Source: Deltaproteobacteria bacterium (GTDB taxonomy: Bacteria; Desulfobacterota; DSM-4660; Desulfatiglandales; Desulfatiglandaceae). From it: 11,112 bases of DNA. Of this stretch, positions 1 through 7,313 are shown piece by piece. Location: the NCBI GenBank assembly GCA_003646995.1, contig QMLZ01000082.1, forward strand, positions 1 to 11,112, written 5' to 3'. The number at the start of each line of letters is the position of its first letter. Position 1 is the stretch's first letter. A model generated the notes under the pieces. That model was given only the letters and a program-made list of their open reading frames with translations. It had not been told where the DNA came from and searched no databases. The position numbers and the translations under genes were made by a program.

Positions 1-1683
1 AAGGACGGGGATAATACCCCTGAAGACTATGTCCGCTATGTGCGTCAGGACCTTATGGGTGTGTCCCGCGAAGACTTGGTTTACAACATTGCCCGCCATG
101 TTGACTCTACTGTGCACCTGTTTGAGAAGTGGGGTCTGAAGATATGGACGGATGAAAATGGTAAGTACGTCCATGAGGGACGTTGGCAGCTGATGATCAA
201 TGGTGAGTCTTATAAGATCATCATTGCAGAGGCGGCCAAGAATGCCATTGCAGATGCAGGTGGCGAGATCTACGAGAGGGTGTTTATTGTAGAGCCGCTG
301 GTGGAGAATAATAAGATTGTGGGCGCGGTTGGATTCAGCGTTCGTGAGGAAAAGTTTTATGTATTTAAGGCCAAGGCTGTGGTCTGTGCCATGGGCGGTG
401 CGGTGCACGTGTTCAGGCCCAGGTCTGTGGGTGAAGGTTTTGGCCGTTCCTGGTATCCGCCGTTTAACACAGGATCGAGCGCGTACTTCACCATAAAGGC
501 TGGTGCTGAGATGACCTGCCAGGAAGTAAGGTTCATCCCGGTACGGTTCAAGGACGCATATGGTCCTGTTGGCGCGTGGTTCTTGCTGTTCAAGTCCAGG
601 GCTGTAAGCGCTGAGGGCGGTGAGTACATGGTGGTAAGGAAAGACGAATTGCAAAACTGGGCTCCTTATGGGTTGGCGAAACCAATTCCAGCCAACCTGA
701 GGAACTATCTTGGTATGCTGGACGTGGAGGCTGGTCTTGGTCCACTATACATGGAGACCCATGAGGCCATTGCAAAGCTGGCCGAGCAATACAAGGATGA
801 TCCCAAGGCCTTTAAGAAGAAGATGAAGGAGCTGGAGAGCGAGGCATGGGAGGACTTCCTTGACATGACCATCAGCCAGGCACACCTGTGGGCTGCCCAG
901 AACGTGAAGCCTGAAGAGAAACATTCAGAGATTGCGGCCTGTGAGCCCTACTTCATTGGCTCTCACTCAGGTGCCTCTGGTGCCTGGGTTAGCGGCCCTG
1001 ATGATTTGGATACCCCTTACAAGTGGGGTTACACCAATATGACCACAGTGGAAGGGCTCTTTGCTGCTGGTGACGCATCAGGGGCATCCAGCCATAAGTT
1101 TTCCTCAGGGTCCCATGCTGAGGGAAGGATTGCTGGTAAGGCAGCCATTAAGTACATTGTGGAAAAGGGTGCCGAGCCTCAGGTTGATATGGGCAAGGTG
1201 GAGGAGTTGAAGAAGAAGGTCTTGCAGCCTCTAGAGATCTATGAACAATACAAGGATGTGACTACTGACGATACGGTTAATCCCAACTACCTGCTGTGGC
1301 GGCAGTTCATGGACAGGCTGCAGAAGATCATGGACGAGTACGTGGGCGGTGTGACGGCTCAATTCAAGACCAGTAAGGCACTGCTTGAAAGGGCTATGGA
1401 ACTGTTCGAGTTCCTGAAGGAAGACTCTGAGAAATTGGCCGCCCGTAACCTTCATGAATTGATGAGGTGCTGGGAGAACATCCACAGGATGTGGCAGGGT
1501 GAGGCCCACATCAGGACCATCCTGTTCCGCGAAGAAACGAGGTGGCCGGGATACTACTTCAGGGCCGACAAACCTAAGATGGACAACGACAATTGGCTCT
1601 GCTTTGTTAACTGCAAGTGGGATCCTGCTTCAGGCGAGTGGGATGTGTTCAAGAAAGACATTTGGACTATGCCCGGTGTGTAG
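1..1683 (+). CDS. aprA: Adenylylsulfate (APS) reductase alpha subunit, 3' part (5' end outside window)
   Basis: Catalytic flavoprotein subunit of cytoplasmic APS reductase, which with the ferredoxin-like AprB reduces adenosine-5'-phosphosulfate to sulfite and AMP, the second step of dissimilatory sulfate reduction. The frame is open from base 1 with family sequence (GDNTPEDYVRYVRQDLMG near bases 10-60), so the GTG at 40 is internal and not the start. 560 residues are visible; full AprA is about 640-670, so roughly the first 100, with the FAD-binding GxGxxG, are missing. Family blocks that can be read include FIPVRFKDAYGPVGAWFLLF (about 532-591) and the substrate/flavin-site block GDASGASSHKFSSGSHAEGR (1069-1128). 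The C terminus looks complete, ending in WDVFKKDIWTMPGV and TAG. aprB would be expected just upstream. A terminator follows, so aprA probably ends its own transcript and is separated from qmo. Identification is firm; direction of catalysis (reductive or oxidative) cannot be read from this fragment. Confidence 0.97.
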   Translation, partial: KDGDNTPEDYVRYVRQDLMGVSREDLVYNIARHVDSTVHLFEKWGLKIWTDENGKYVHEGRWQLMINGESYKIIIAEAAKNAIADAGGEIYERVFIVEPLVENNKIVGAVGFSVREEKFYVFKAKAVVCAMGGAVHVFRPRSVGEGFGRSWYPPFNTGSSAYFTIKAGAEMTCQEVRFIPVRFKDAYGPVGAWFLLFKSRAVSAEGGEYMVVRKDELQNWAPYGLAKPIPANLRNYLGMLDVEAGLGPLYMETHEAIAKLAEQYKDDPKAFKKKMKELESEAWEDFLDMTISQAHLWAAQNVKPEEKHSEIAACEPYFIGSHSGASGAWVSGPDDLDTPYKWGYTNMTTVEGLFAAGDASGASSHKFSSGSHAEGRIAGKAAIKYIVEKGAEPQVDMGKVEELKKKVLQPLEIYEQYKDVTTDDTVNPNYLLWRQFMDRLQKIMDEYVGGVTAQFKTSKALLERAMELFEFLKEDSEKLAARNLHELMRCWENIHRMWQGEAHIRTILFREETRWPGYYFRADKPKMDNDNWLCFVNCKWDPASGEWDVFKKDIWTMPGV

Positions 1684-1699
1684 TGATTAACCTTTAGCT

Positions 1700-1740
1700 A
1701 ATGCTCCGGTCGCCTTTTTAGGGGGCCGGAGCATTTCATT
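1700..1740 (+). terminator. Intrinsic terminator after aprA
   Basis: A 12-base-pair stem (1700-1711 with 1724-1735; AATGCTCCGG pairs with CCGGAGCATT, then one T-G and one C-G pair) encloses a 12-base loop. It starts 16 bases after the aprA stop. The following T-run is short and broken (TTTCATT), so termination may be incomplete. Confidence 0.75.
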
Positions 1741-1766
1741 CCCGAGTTCATCCTATGGGTCAGATG

Positions 1767-1833
1767 ATGCGGATTTTGTCAGTAGCCATATCTGGGGCGC
1801 GCGCCGGAAAATGGCTATTGACGAAATACGCAT
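1767..1833 (+). repeat. 67-base imperfect palindrome / long hairpin upstream of qmoA
   Basis: Bases 1767-1789 pair with 1811-1833: 20 Watson-Crick pairs, two G-U pairs (1782/1818 and 1777/1823) and one G-A mismatch (1772/1828). The inner 21 bases can extend the stem a little (1791-1795 with 1804-1808) around the self-complementary GGCGCGCGCC (1796-1805). It lies 61 bases before the qmoA start and a TATAAT begins three bases after it. It could be an operator-like dyad, an RNA hairpin in read-through transcript from aprA, or a REP/MITE-like element; the sequence alone does not decide. Confidence 0.8.
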
Positions 1834-1846
1834 TTTATAATATTAG
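1818..1846 (+). promoter_or_regulatory. Candidate sigma-70 promoter for the qmo operon
   Basis: TTGACG (1818-1823, 5 of 6 to the -35 consensus) is followed after 17 bases by TATTAG (1841-1846, 4 of 6). A perfect TATAAT also lies at 1836-1841 but only 12 bases from TTGACG, with no good -35 at the usual spacing. Either -10 would start transcription about 1848-1853, some 40-45 bases before qmoA. The -35 sits in the right arm of the palindrome at 1767-1833, so a protein bound to that dyad would block the promoter. Hexamer match only. Confidence 0.4.
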
Positions 1847-1893
1847 GACAGCCCATATTTACTACTAAGAAAATCCATATCCCGGAGGAGACG

Positions 1894-3162
1894 ATGGTGG
1901 AAACGCAAGCGAATACCCAGAGCATTTTGGTGGTGGGCGGAGGAATAAGTGGTGTGACTGCCGCCCTGGAGGCCGCAGAAGCGGGATACGATGTAGTGCT
2001 GATTGAAAAGAACCCGTATCTGGGGGGGAGAGTTGCCCAACTTTACCATTACTTCCCCAAATTGTGTCCCCCTGCATGTGGACTTGAGATCTACTTTAGG
2101 CGGTTGAAGCAAAACCCGAGGGTTCGATTTTTCACTATGGCCGAACTTGTCAAGGTATCAGGGGAAGCAGGAAACTATGATGTGACCATCAAGCTTTCTC
2201 CCCGATACGTTAATGAGAAATGTACCTGCTGCGGCAAGTGTGCAGAGGTCTGTGAGACGGAAATTGATAACCCATTTAATTTTGGAATGGACAAGATCAA
2301 AGCCGCATATCTGCCCCACGAATTTGCATTCCCGATGAGATATGTGCTGGATCCTTCCATCATAGGAACGGAGGATGCCAAGAAGTGCCAAGAGGCTTGC
2401 GAATACGGGGCCATTGACCTGGACATGAAGGAAAGCACCTTTGACATGAAAGTGGGAGCCATCATATGGGCAGCAGGGTGGAATCCCTATGATGCCTCGA
2501 AGATTGAGTATTATGGTTTCGGCCAGTACAAGAACGTGATCACAAATGTGATGATGGAGCGTTTAGCCTCACCCAATGGTCCTACAGGCGGAAGGATCGT
2601 AAGACCTTCTGATGGAAAAGAGGTCAAAAATGTGGCCTTTATCCAATGCGCAGGGTCGCGAGATGAGAATCATTTGCCCTATTGCTCTGGTATATGCTGC
2701 CTTGCGTCAATGAAACACGCGACTTACATAAGGGAGCAGTACCCGGACTGTGAGGTAACCATATTCTTCATTGACATAAGGGCGCTGGATAGGCTCGAGG
2801 ACTTCTACACCATGGTTGAAGCAGATGACAAGGTTTCCTTTATAAAGAGCAAGATTGCATACATTACTGAAGACGAGGAGACGGGGAACCTCACGGTGGA
2901 AGGAGAAAATACTAGAACAGGCGAGCAGATAAGGATGTCATTTGACATGGTGGTGCTTGCTACCGGCATGGTGCCCAACAAGATGAATGGGGTCGCTCCG
3001 CCTGATGTAACTTACGATGATTACGGATTTATCGTACTTGATCCTGAAAAGCCTGGAATATACGGTGCGGGATGCACTAGAAGGCCGACGGATGTGGCTA
3101 CCTGTGTACAGGACGCCACTGCAGCAGCGTTGAAAGCCATTCAATCAATCGCCAGGAGGTAG
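1894..3162 (+). CDS. qmoA: QmoA, HdrA-like FAD/iron-sulfur subunit of the Qmo complex
   Basis: Subunit of the complex that exchanges electrons with APS reductase during sulfate reduction; homologous to heterodisulfide reductase HdrA. At 422 residues it has the usual QmoA length. Visible: a Rossmann FAD motif ILVVGGGISG (GGGISG at 15-20), the dinucleotide-fold end LIEKNPYLGGR, the LCPPACG segment (C58, C62), a cysteine-rich ferredoxin-like segment CTCCGKCAEVCE (C110, C112, C113, C116, C120), another pair at KKCQEACEYGAI (C165, C169), the HdrA-type CAGSRDENHLPYCSGICC block (252-269) and a C-terminal FAD-contact region GIYGAGCTRRPTDVATCVQD. The ATG at 1894 is preceded by GGAGGAG (1884-1890) at good spacing. 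It is the first gene of the operon qmoA-qmoB-hdrC-hdrB, and the next gene's ribosome site overlaps its stop. No membrane segment. QmoA rather than generic HdrA is favoured by the size, the pairing with an MvhD-fused QmoB and the position beside aprA. Confidence 0.92.
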   Translation: MVETQANTQSILVVGGGISGVTAALEAAEAGYDVVLIEKNPYLGGRVAQLYHYFPKLCPPACGLEIYFRRLKQNPRVRFFTMAELVKVSGEAGNYDVTIKLSPRYVNEKCTCCGKCAEVCETEIDNPFNFGMDKIKAAYLPHEFAFPMRYVLDPSIIGTEDAKKCQEACEYGAIDLDMKESTFDMKVGAIIWAAGWNPYDASKIEYYGFGQYKNVITNVMMERLASPNGPTGGRIVRPSDGKEVKNVAFIQCAGSRDENHLPYCSGICCLASMKHATYIREQYPDCEVTIFFIDIRALDRLEDFYTMVEADDKVSFIKSKIAYITEDEETGNLTVEGENTRTGEQIRMSFDMVVLATGMVPNKMNGVAPPDVTYDDYGFIVLDPEKPGIYGAGCTRRPTDVATCVQDATAAALKAIQSIARR

Positions 3163-3166
3163 CTCA

Positions 3167-5398
3167 ATGGAGAAGAAAACAGCAGTTTATATATGTACCG
3201 GTTGCGGGATAGGAGATGCCTTAGATGTGGGTAAGCTCTTAGAAATAGCGACTGATGACTACAGCATCCCAATATGCAAGGAACATCCATTCCTTTGCGG
3301 GCCGGAGGGTGTTGAGGTTATAAAGAAAGACATACAAGAAGAAGGGATTAATACCATAATCATTGCCGCCTGCTCACCGCGCGTTAACTATGACGTGTTC
3401 AATTTTGGAGCGGACAAGATCGTAGAGCGTGTAAATCTTAGAGAGCAGGTGGTATGGATGCAGCCGCCCGGAGAGGAAGATACTCAAATGCTGGCCGAGG
3501 ATAATCTCAGGATGGGCTGTTCCAAGGCCAATGACACGGAGCTTCCCGAACCATTCAAGCCTGAGGAGGAGATTTCCAAGGACATTCTCGTTGTCGGAGG
3601 CGGACTTGCCGGCCTCACGGCTGCCCTTGAGACAGCAAAAGCGGGATACAAAGCGGTTTTGGTGGAAAAGGAGGACCGACTCGGTGGGTTCCTGACCAAG
3701 ATGAAAAAACTCGTCACCATGCCATACAAGGAGCTCTCCGATACGGGATTGGAAGACCTCGTAAAGGCAGTGGAGGATAATCCCAATATCAAGGTTTACA
3801 CCTCATCTACAGTTGAGAAGATAAGCGGGGCACCGGGCCTTTTTTCTGTTGAGATAAAAGGAAATGGCAATAGTGCCACTGAAAAAGTAGGTGCCATTGT
3901 CCAGGCTACGGGCTGGGTGCCTTATGACGCCAATAAGCTGGATCACCTCGGCTATGGAAAGTTCAAGGACGTGGTTACCAACGTGGAAATGGAGGAGATG
4001 GCAGCCGCCGGCAAGATAACAAGGCCTTCTGATGGCAAAGATGTGAAGAATGTCCTCTTTGTGCAGTGTGCCGGGTCGAGAGATCCGGAACACCTGCCAT
4101 ATTGCTCATCTGTTTGTTGCCTTGTTTCATTGAAGCAAGCTGCTTACATTAAGGAGCAGAACCCGGAGGCGGTCAACTACATCCTTTACAAAGATATGAG
4201 AACACTGGGGCAAGCCGAGGATTTCTATAAAAAGGCCCAGCTTGATGGGAACGTATTTGTCAGGGGTAGTGTTGCAAACGTGGGTGAAGAGGGAGGCAAG
4301 CTCTTCGTGGAAGCCGATGACGAGCTGCTCGGGGAAAGGATCAGAATTGAAGATTTGGACCTTGTTGTGCTGGCAGTGGGCATGGTCCCCAGCACACAGC
4401 CTGATGAGATACCTAGAATTCCTGCCCCTGAAGGTGCGGAGGGAGCCGATGAAGAAGGGATGATAGAAGTAACTCCAGATTCAGGCTTTTACGCTACCAA
4501 GGCATTGGGGCTTGAATACCGCCAGGGTCCTGAACTCCCCACACTGAAGTATGGATTCCCTGACAGTCACTTTATCTGCTTCCCTTACGAAACAAGAAGG
4601 ACCGGCATATACACGGCAGGCTGTGTAAGAAGGCCAATGGAAACGGCGAAAGTTATTGATGACGCAACGGGGGCAGCCATGAAGGCCATCCAATGTACAG
4701 AAGCTACTTCTGTGGGGATGGCTGTCCATCCCAGATCTGGGGATATGTCATATCCCGAGTTTAATATGCAGCGGTGTACCCAGTGCAAGCGCTGCACCGA
4801 GGAGTGTCCATTTGGCGCCATTAACGAAGATGAAAAGGCCAACCCCCTTCCGAATCCTACCCGGTGCCGTCGTTGCGGCGTGTGCATGGGCGCTTGCCCT
4901 GAGAGGATAATTTCCTTTAAGAATTATTCCGTGCCCATGATAGGTAACATGATCAAGGCCATTGAGGTGCCGGAAGAGGATGAAGAAAAACCCAGGATTG
5001 TCGCCCTGGTTTGCGAAAATGATGCCTATGCTGCCTTGGATATGGCTGGGATTAGGAGAATGCAGATAAGCCCCTATGTAAGGTTTATCCCTGTTAGGTG
5101 CCTGGGCTCAGTGAATCTGGTATGGATAGCTGATGCCTTGTCCAGAGGGATTGACGGCATACTCTTGATGGGCTGCAGATATGGGGATGACTATCAATGC
5201 CATTTCATTAAGGGAAGTGAGCTAGCCAATACCCGTCTTACCAAGGTATCAGAAACTCTTGACCGATTGGCTCTTGAGTCGGACAGGGTGAAGTTTGTGG
5301 AAGTTGGGATAACCGACTATGAGAAGATTCCCAAAATAATAGAAGAATTTATGGAGACCATTGAGGAGGTAGGCCCCAATCCTTATAAGGGATGGTAA
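3167..5398 (+). CDS. qmoB: QmoB, HdrA-like FAD subunit with ferredoxin and MvhD domains
   Basis: Second flavoprotein of the Qmo complex, joining an HdrA-like core to an MvhD-type electron-entry domain. Order in 743 residues: N-terminal HdrA domain (about 1-130, with CTGCG at 10-14, FLCGPEG and AACSPR); Rossmann FAD motif VVGGGLAG from residue 142; HdrA block CAGSRDPEHLPYCSSVCC in the middle; second FAD-contact segment GIYTAGCVRRPMETAKVIDD; two [4Fe-4S] ferredoxin motifs, CTQCKRCTEECP (C537, C540, C543, C547) and CRRCGVCMGACP (C567, C570, C573, C577); then an MvhD/FrhD domain from about residue 608 to the end (FIPVRCLGS, MGCRYGDDYQC). The ATG is 4 bases after the qmoA stop, with AGGAGGT (3155-3161) spanning that stop, so the two are translationally close. 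A 65-base gap without a terminator separates it from hdrC. The MvhD domain is where a hydrogenase or formate dehydrogenase would dock in methanogen Hdr; no such partner is in this window. Confidence 0.92.
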   Translation: MEKKTAVYICTGCGIGDALDVGKLLEIATDDYSIPICKEHPFLCGPEGVEVIKKDIQEEGINTIIIAACSPRVNYDVFNFGADKIVERVNLREQVVWMQPPGEEDTQMLAEDNLRMGCSKANDTELPEPFKPEEEISKDILVVGGGLAGLTAALETAKAGYKAVLVEKEDRLGGFLTKMKKLVTMPYKELSDTGLEDLVKAVEDNPNIKVYTSSTVEKISGAPGLFSVEIKGNGNSATEKVGAIVQATGWVPYDANKLDHLGYGKFKDVVTNVEMEEMAAAGKITRPSDGKDVKNVLFVQCAGSRDPEHLPYCSSVCCLVSLKQAAYIKEQNPEAVNYILYKDMRTLGQAEDFYKKAQLDGNVFVRGSVANVGEEGGKLFVEADDELLGERIRIEDLDLVVLAVGMVPSTQPDEIPRIPAPEGAEGADEEGMIEVTPDSGFYATKALGLEYRQGPELPTLKYGFPDSHFICFPYETRRTGIYTAGCVRRPMETAKVIDDATGAAMKAIQCTEATSVGMAVHPRSGDMSYPEFNMQRCTQCKRCTEECPFGAINEDEKANPLPNPTRCRRCGVCMGACPERIISFKNYSVPMIGNMIKAIEVPEEDEEKPRIVALVCENDAYAALDMAGIRRMQISPYVRFIPVRCLGSVNLVWIADALSRGIDGILLMGCRYGDDYQCHFIKGSELANTRLTKVSETLDRLALESDRVKFVEVGITDYEKIPKIIEEFMETIEEVGPNPYKGW

Positions 5399-5463
5399 AA
5401 GAAAACAGACCAGAAAGGTCCTGGGGTAACGGCTGAGAACACGCATAGGAACGGGAGAATACC

Positions 5464-6048
5464 ATGGCAAGCTATGATCCGTCTTTTGCGCGGGAAGTTT
5501 TCGAAAATGTGGATTATGGTGAGGAAATTAAAATGTGCATGCAATGTGGCGTGTGTGCCGCCTCATGCCCACTGAGCATGCGTATGGACTATTCTCCGCG
5601 GAAGATTTTCGTGATGATCAGGGCTGGAAAGCGAGAAGAGGTTTTGAATTCAAATGCCATAATGCTTTGCACCTCTTGTTACTCGTGCAAAGTGAGATGC
5701 CCTAGAGGCATCCCCGTCATCGACGTAATGCATGGCTTGGCGAATTATGCCATCAGGCAAGGATACACGCCCAGGAAGAAGACGGCCGTATTTGGCCAAG
5801 AGTTCTGGAAACAGATTTACAGGCTTGGGCGAATAGACGAGAAGGATTTGTCTCGGCGTTACTTTTTTGCGGACGGATTCACCCAGGGGATCAGAAACAG
5901 CCTTGAGATGGCTGACATGGGCATTACCATGTTCCTGCACAAGCGGATGAAACTTCTCCCGGAAAGACCGATCAAGGGAATAAAGGACCTGAGGAAGATG
6001 CTTGATAAAGCGGCTCAGATGGGGAAAGGGGGTGGCGGCGCAATATGA
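5464..6048 (+). CDS. hdrC: HdrC-like ferredoxin subunit in the QmoC position (no membrane domain)
   Basis: Small iron-sulfur protein expected to carry electrons between the flavoprotein QmoA/B and HdrB. Its 194 residues hold two complete [4Fe-4S] motifs: CMQCGVCAASCP (C25, C28, C31, C35) and CTSCYSCKVRCP (C69, C72, C75, C79), with the HdrC-type helical remainder. The N terminus, SYDPSFAREVFENVDYGEEIKMC, and the general layout also resemble the front half of QmoC, but the protein stops after a Gly-rich tail (GKGGGG) where QmoC would continue into its cytochrome b-like transmembrane helices; no hydrophobic helix run is present. GGGAG (5453-5457) precedes the ATG. The TGA stop overlaps the ATG of hdrB (ATGA at 6045-6048), implying translational coupling. 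It is either a true HdrC, as in the hdrBC arrangement described for Gram-positive sulfate reducers, or a QmoC whose membrane half was lost or replaced. Confidence 0.88.
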   Translation: MASYDPSFAREVFENVDYGEEIKMCMQCGVCAASCPLSMRMDYSPRKIFVMIRAGKREEVLNSNAIMLCTSCYSCKVRCPRGIPVIDVMHGLANYAIRQGYTPRKKTAVFGQEFWKQIYRLGRIDEKDLSRRYFFADGFTQGIRNSLEMADMGITMFLHKRMKLLPERPIKGIKDLRKMLDKAAQMGKGGGGAI

Positions 6049-6923
6049 AATATTTTCTTTATTGGGGGTGCAGTCTGGAAGGAAGTGGCGCAAACTTCCT
6101 GGTTTCATTGAAACCGGTTTTTGAAACCCTTGGGGTTGAATGGGAAGAGATAAAGGATTGGAATTGTTGTGGCGCGAGCGTCTCCTATGCAGGCGCAAAT
6201 GATTTGGCCATCAAGGTACTAAACGCCAGGAATCTGGCAATCGCTGAAGCAAATGGAGGCTATGACATTGTTGCCCCGTGTAGCTCATGTTATATACAAA
6301 TGGTAAAGGTGAACCACGAAATTCAGGAAGACCCGGAGCTTGCTGCAAAGGTAAACTCCGCATTGGCAGAAGGGGGGTTGAAGTACAACGGCGGTGTAAG
6401 AGTTCGCCATGTGCTGGATGTCCTTTATCACGATATTGGAGTTGACAAGATCAGGGAAAAGGTGGTGAAGCCTTTAGGTGGTCTTAAGGTTGGGGGCTAT
6501 GTTGGTTGCCAGTCTGTCAGGCCCTATGGTGAATATGACAGTGTTGAGAGACCTATCACCCATGATAGAATCCTCGAGGCATTGGGGGCTGAGGCAGTAC
6601 CTTTTCCGAAAAAAATGCGGTGCTGTGGATCGGGCATCTTCTTGCCTGAGATGGAGTATTGCTTCCATCTTGTAAAAGACATTCTGGAAGACGCTTTAAC
6701 CCATGGGGCTCAGTTAATATCCACAGTTTGCCCTATGTGTGCGATGAACTTAGAGGTATACCAACCGAGGATAAACAAGGCCCTGGGAACGGATTTCGAT
6801 GTGCCCATCGTTTACTTAACGCAATTAATGGCGGTGGCTTTTGGTGGTGATCTCAAACACGATGCGGCATTACACTATAACATTATACCCCCGGAGAAGA
6901 TAATCCAGTCAGCTCTGGGATAG
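6045..6923 (+). CDS. hdrB: HdrB-like subunit with two CCG (cysteine-rich) domains
   Basis: Heterodisulfide reductase subunit B type protein; in methanogens each CCG motif binds a noncubane [4Fe-4S] cluster and the pair forms the disulfide-reducing site. At 292 residues it has the normal HdrB length. Both CCG motifs are intact: C9, C41-C42-G43, C79xxC82 in the first half and C155, C193-C194-G195, C229xxC232 in the second. No transmembrane helix. The start is fixed by the 4-base ATGA overlap with hdrC. It is the last gene of the operon; a strong terminator begins 19 bases after the TAG. In this context it could accept or donate electrons through a thiol-disulfide couple (for example the DsrC trisulfide system) or simply form part of the electron path to AprAB; the substrate cannot be told from sequence. 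Confidence 0.9.
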   Translation: MKYFLYWGCSLEGSGANFLVSLKPVFETLGVEWEEIKDWNCCGASVSYAGANDLAIKVLNARNLAIAEANGGYDIVAPCSSCYIQMVKVNHEIQEDPELAAKVNSALAEGGLKYNGGVRVRHVLDVLYHDIGVDKIREKVVKPLGGLKVGGYVGCQSVRPYGEYDSVERPITHDRILEALGAEAVPFPKKMRCCGSGIFLPEMEYCFHLVKDILEDALTHGAQLISTVCPMCAMNLEVYQPRINKALGTDFDVPIVYLTQLMAVAFGGDLKHDAALHYNIIPPEKIIQSALG

Positions 6924-6941
6924 TAGGAGCTGTTTTTTCGG

Positions 6942-6984
6942 GAAGCCAAATCCCTAGGGCCTAACGGGATTTGGTTTCTTTTTT
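6942..6984 (+). terminator. Strong intrinsic terminator after hdrB
   Basis: A 13-base-pair stem (6942-6954 with 6966-6978; GAAGCCAAATCCC with GGGATTTGGTTTC, one G-U pair) with an 11-base loop, followed directly by six T residues (6979-6984). It ends the qmo-hdr operon, only 31 bases before the next gene's ATG. Confidence 0.9.
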
Positions 6985-7015
6985 GATATCCCGGGCTGGC
7001 ATTAGGAGGATGATC

Positions 7016-7285
7016 ATGAGCGAGGAAGAAAGACCCAAATGCCCCTATTGCGGGAGTGAAATGAAAAAATGGAAGACACCCGAGTACTCCACATGGGGGA
7101 CGGAGTTTCAATGGGTATGTTTCAATGACGAGTGTTCCTATTTTGTCAGGGGCTGGGACCACATGATGAAAACCCAAAATGTTAATGCCTCTTACAGGCA
7201 CAGGCTGAACCCGGTAACAGGGGAGCAGGGGCCTCTTCCCTGCTGGTCCTATGATGCCCACAAAGACAGAATAATAGAAGAATAG
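7016..7285 (+). CDS. Small zinc-ribbon-like protein
   Basis: An 89-residue protein of unknown function. The first half carries a likely metal site, CPYC (C9, C12) and CFNDEC (C35, C40), a CxxC...CxxxxC zinc-ribbon or treble-clef-like pattern similar to short ogr/Delta-type or 'zinc finger' hypothetical proteins. The rest is polar, with aromatic residues and one further cysteine (C76), and has no membrane or signal segment. I chose the ATG at 7016 because AGGAGG (7004-7009) stands 6 bases ahead of it; in-frame upstream starts would lie on or inside the ribosome site and the terminator. It sits just after the qmo-hdr terminator and 28 bases before the SEC-C gene, so those two may be co-transcribed. 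Its place directly behind the Qmo genes invites comparison with the small qmoD gene of Desulfovibrio, but I cannot confirm homology. Confidence 0.75.
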   Translation: MSEEERPKCPYCGSEMKKWKTPEYSTWGTEFQWVCFNDECSYFVRGWDHMMKTQNVNASYRHRLNPVTGEQGPLPCWSYDAHKDRIIEE

Positions 7286-7313
7286 TTCTTGGTGGAGCAG
7301 CGAGACAAGCAAC

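Noticed and set aside
40..42. GTG at 40 as the aprA start codon
   Set aside because: The frame is open to base 1 and codes for conserved AprA residues upstream, so the gene starts outside the window.
5399..5463. Terminator or promoter in the 65-base qmoB-hdrC gap
   Set aside because: Only 4-base stems (for example GACC/GGTC) and no T-run or hexamer pair; best read as a plain gap inside the operon.
5650..6198. Long minus-strand open frame (182 residues) opposite hdrC/hdrB
   Set aside because: Its codons mirror conserved HdrC and HdrB sequence on the other strand; no recognisable domain. A shadow frame.
6971..7015. Upstream start (6971) for the zinc-ribbon gene
   Set aside because: It lies inside the terminator stem and T-run; AGGAGG at 7004-7009 fits the ATG at 7016.
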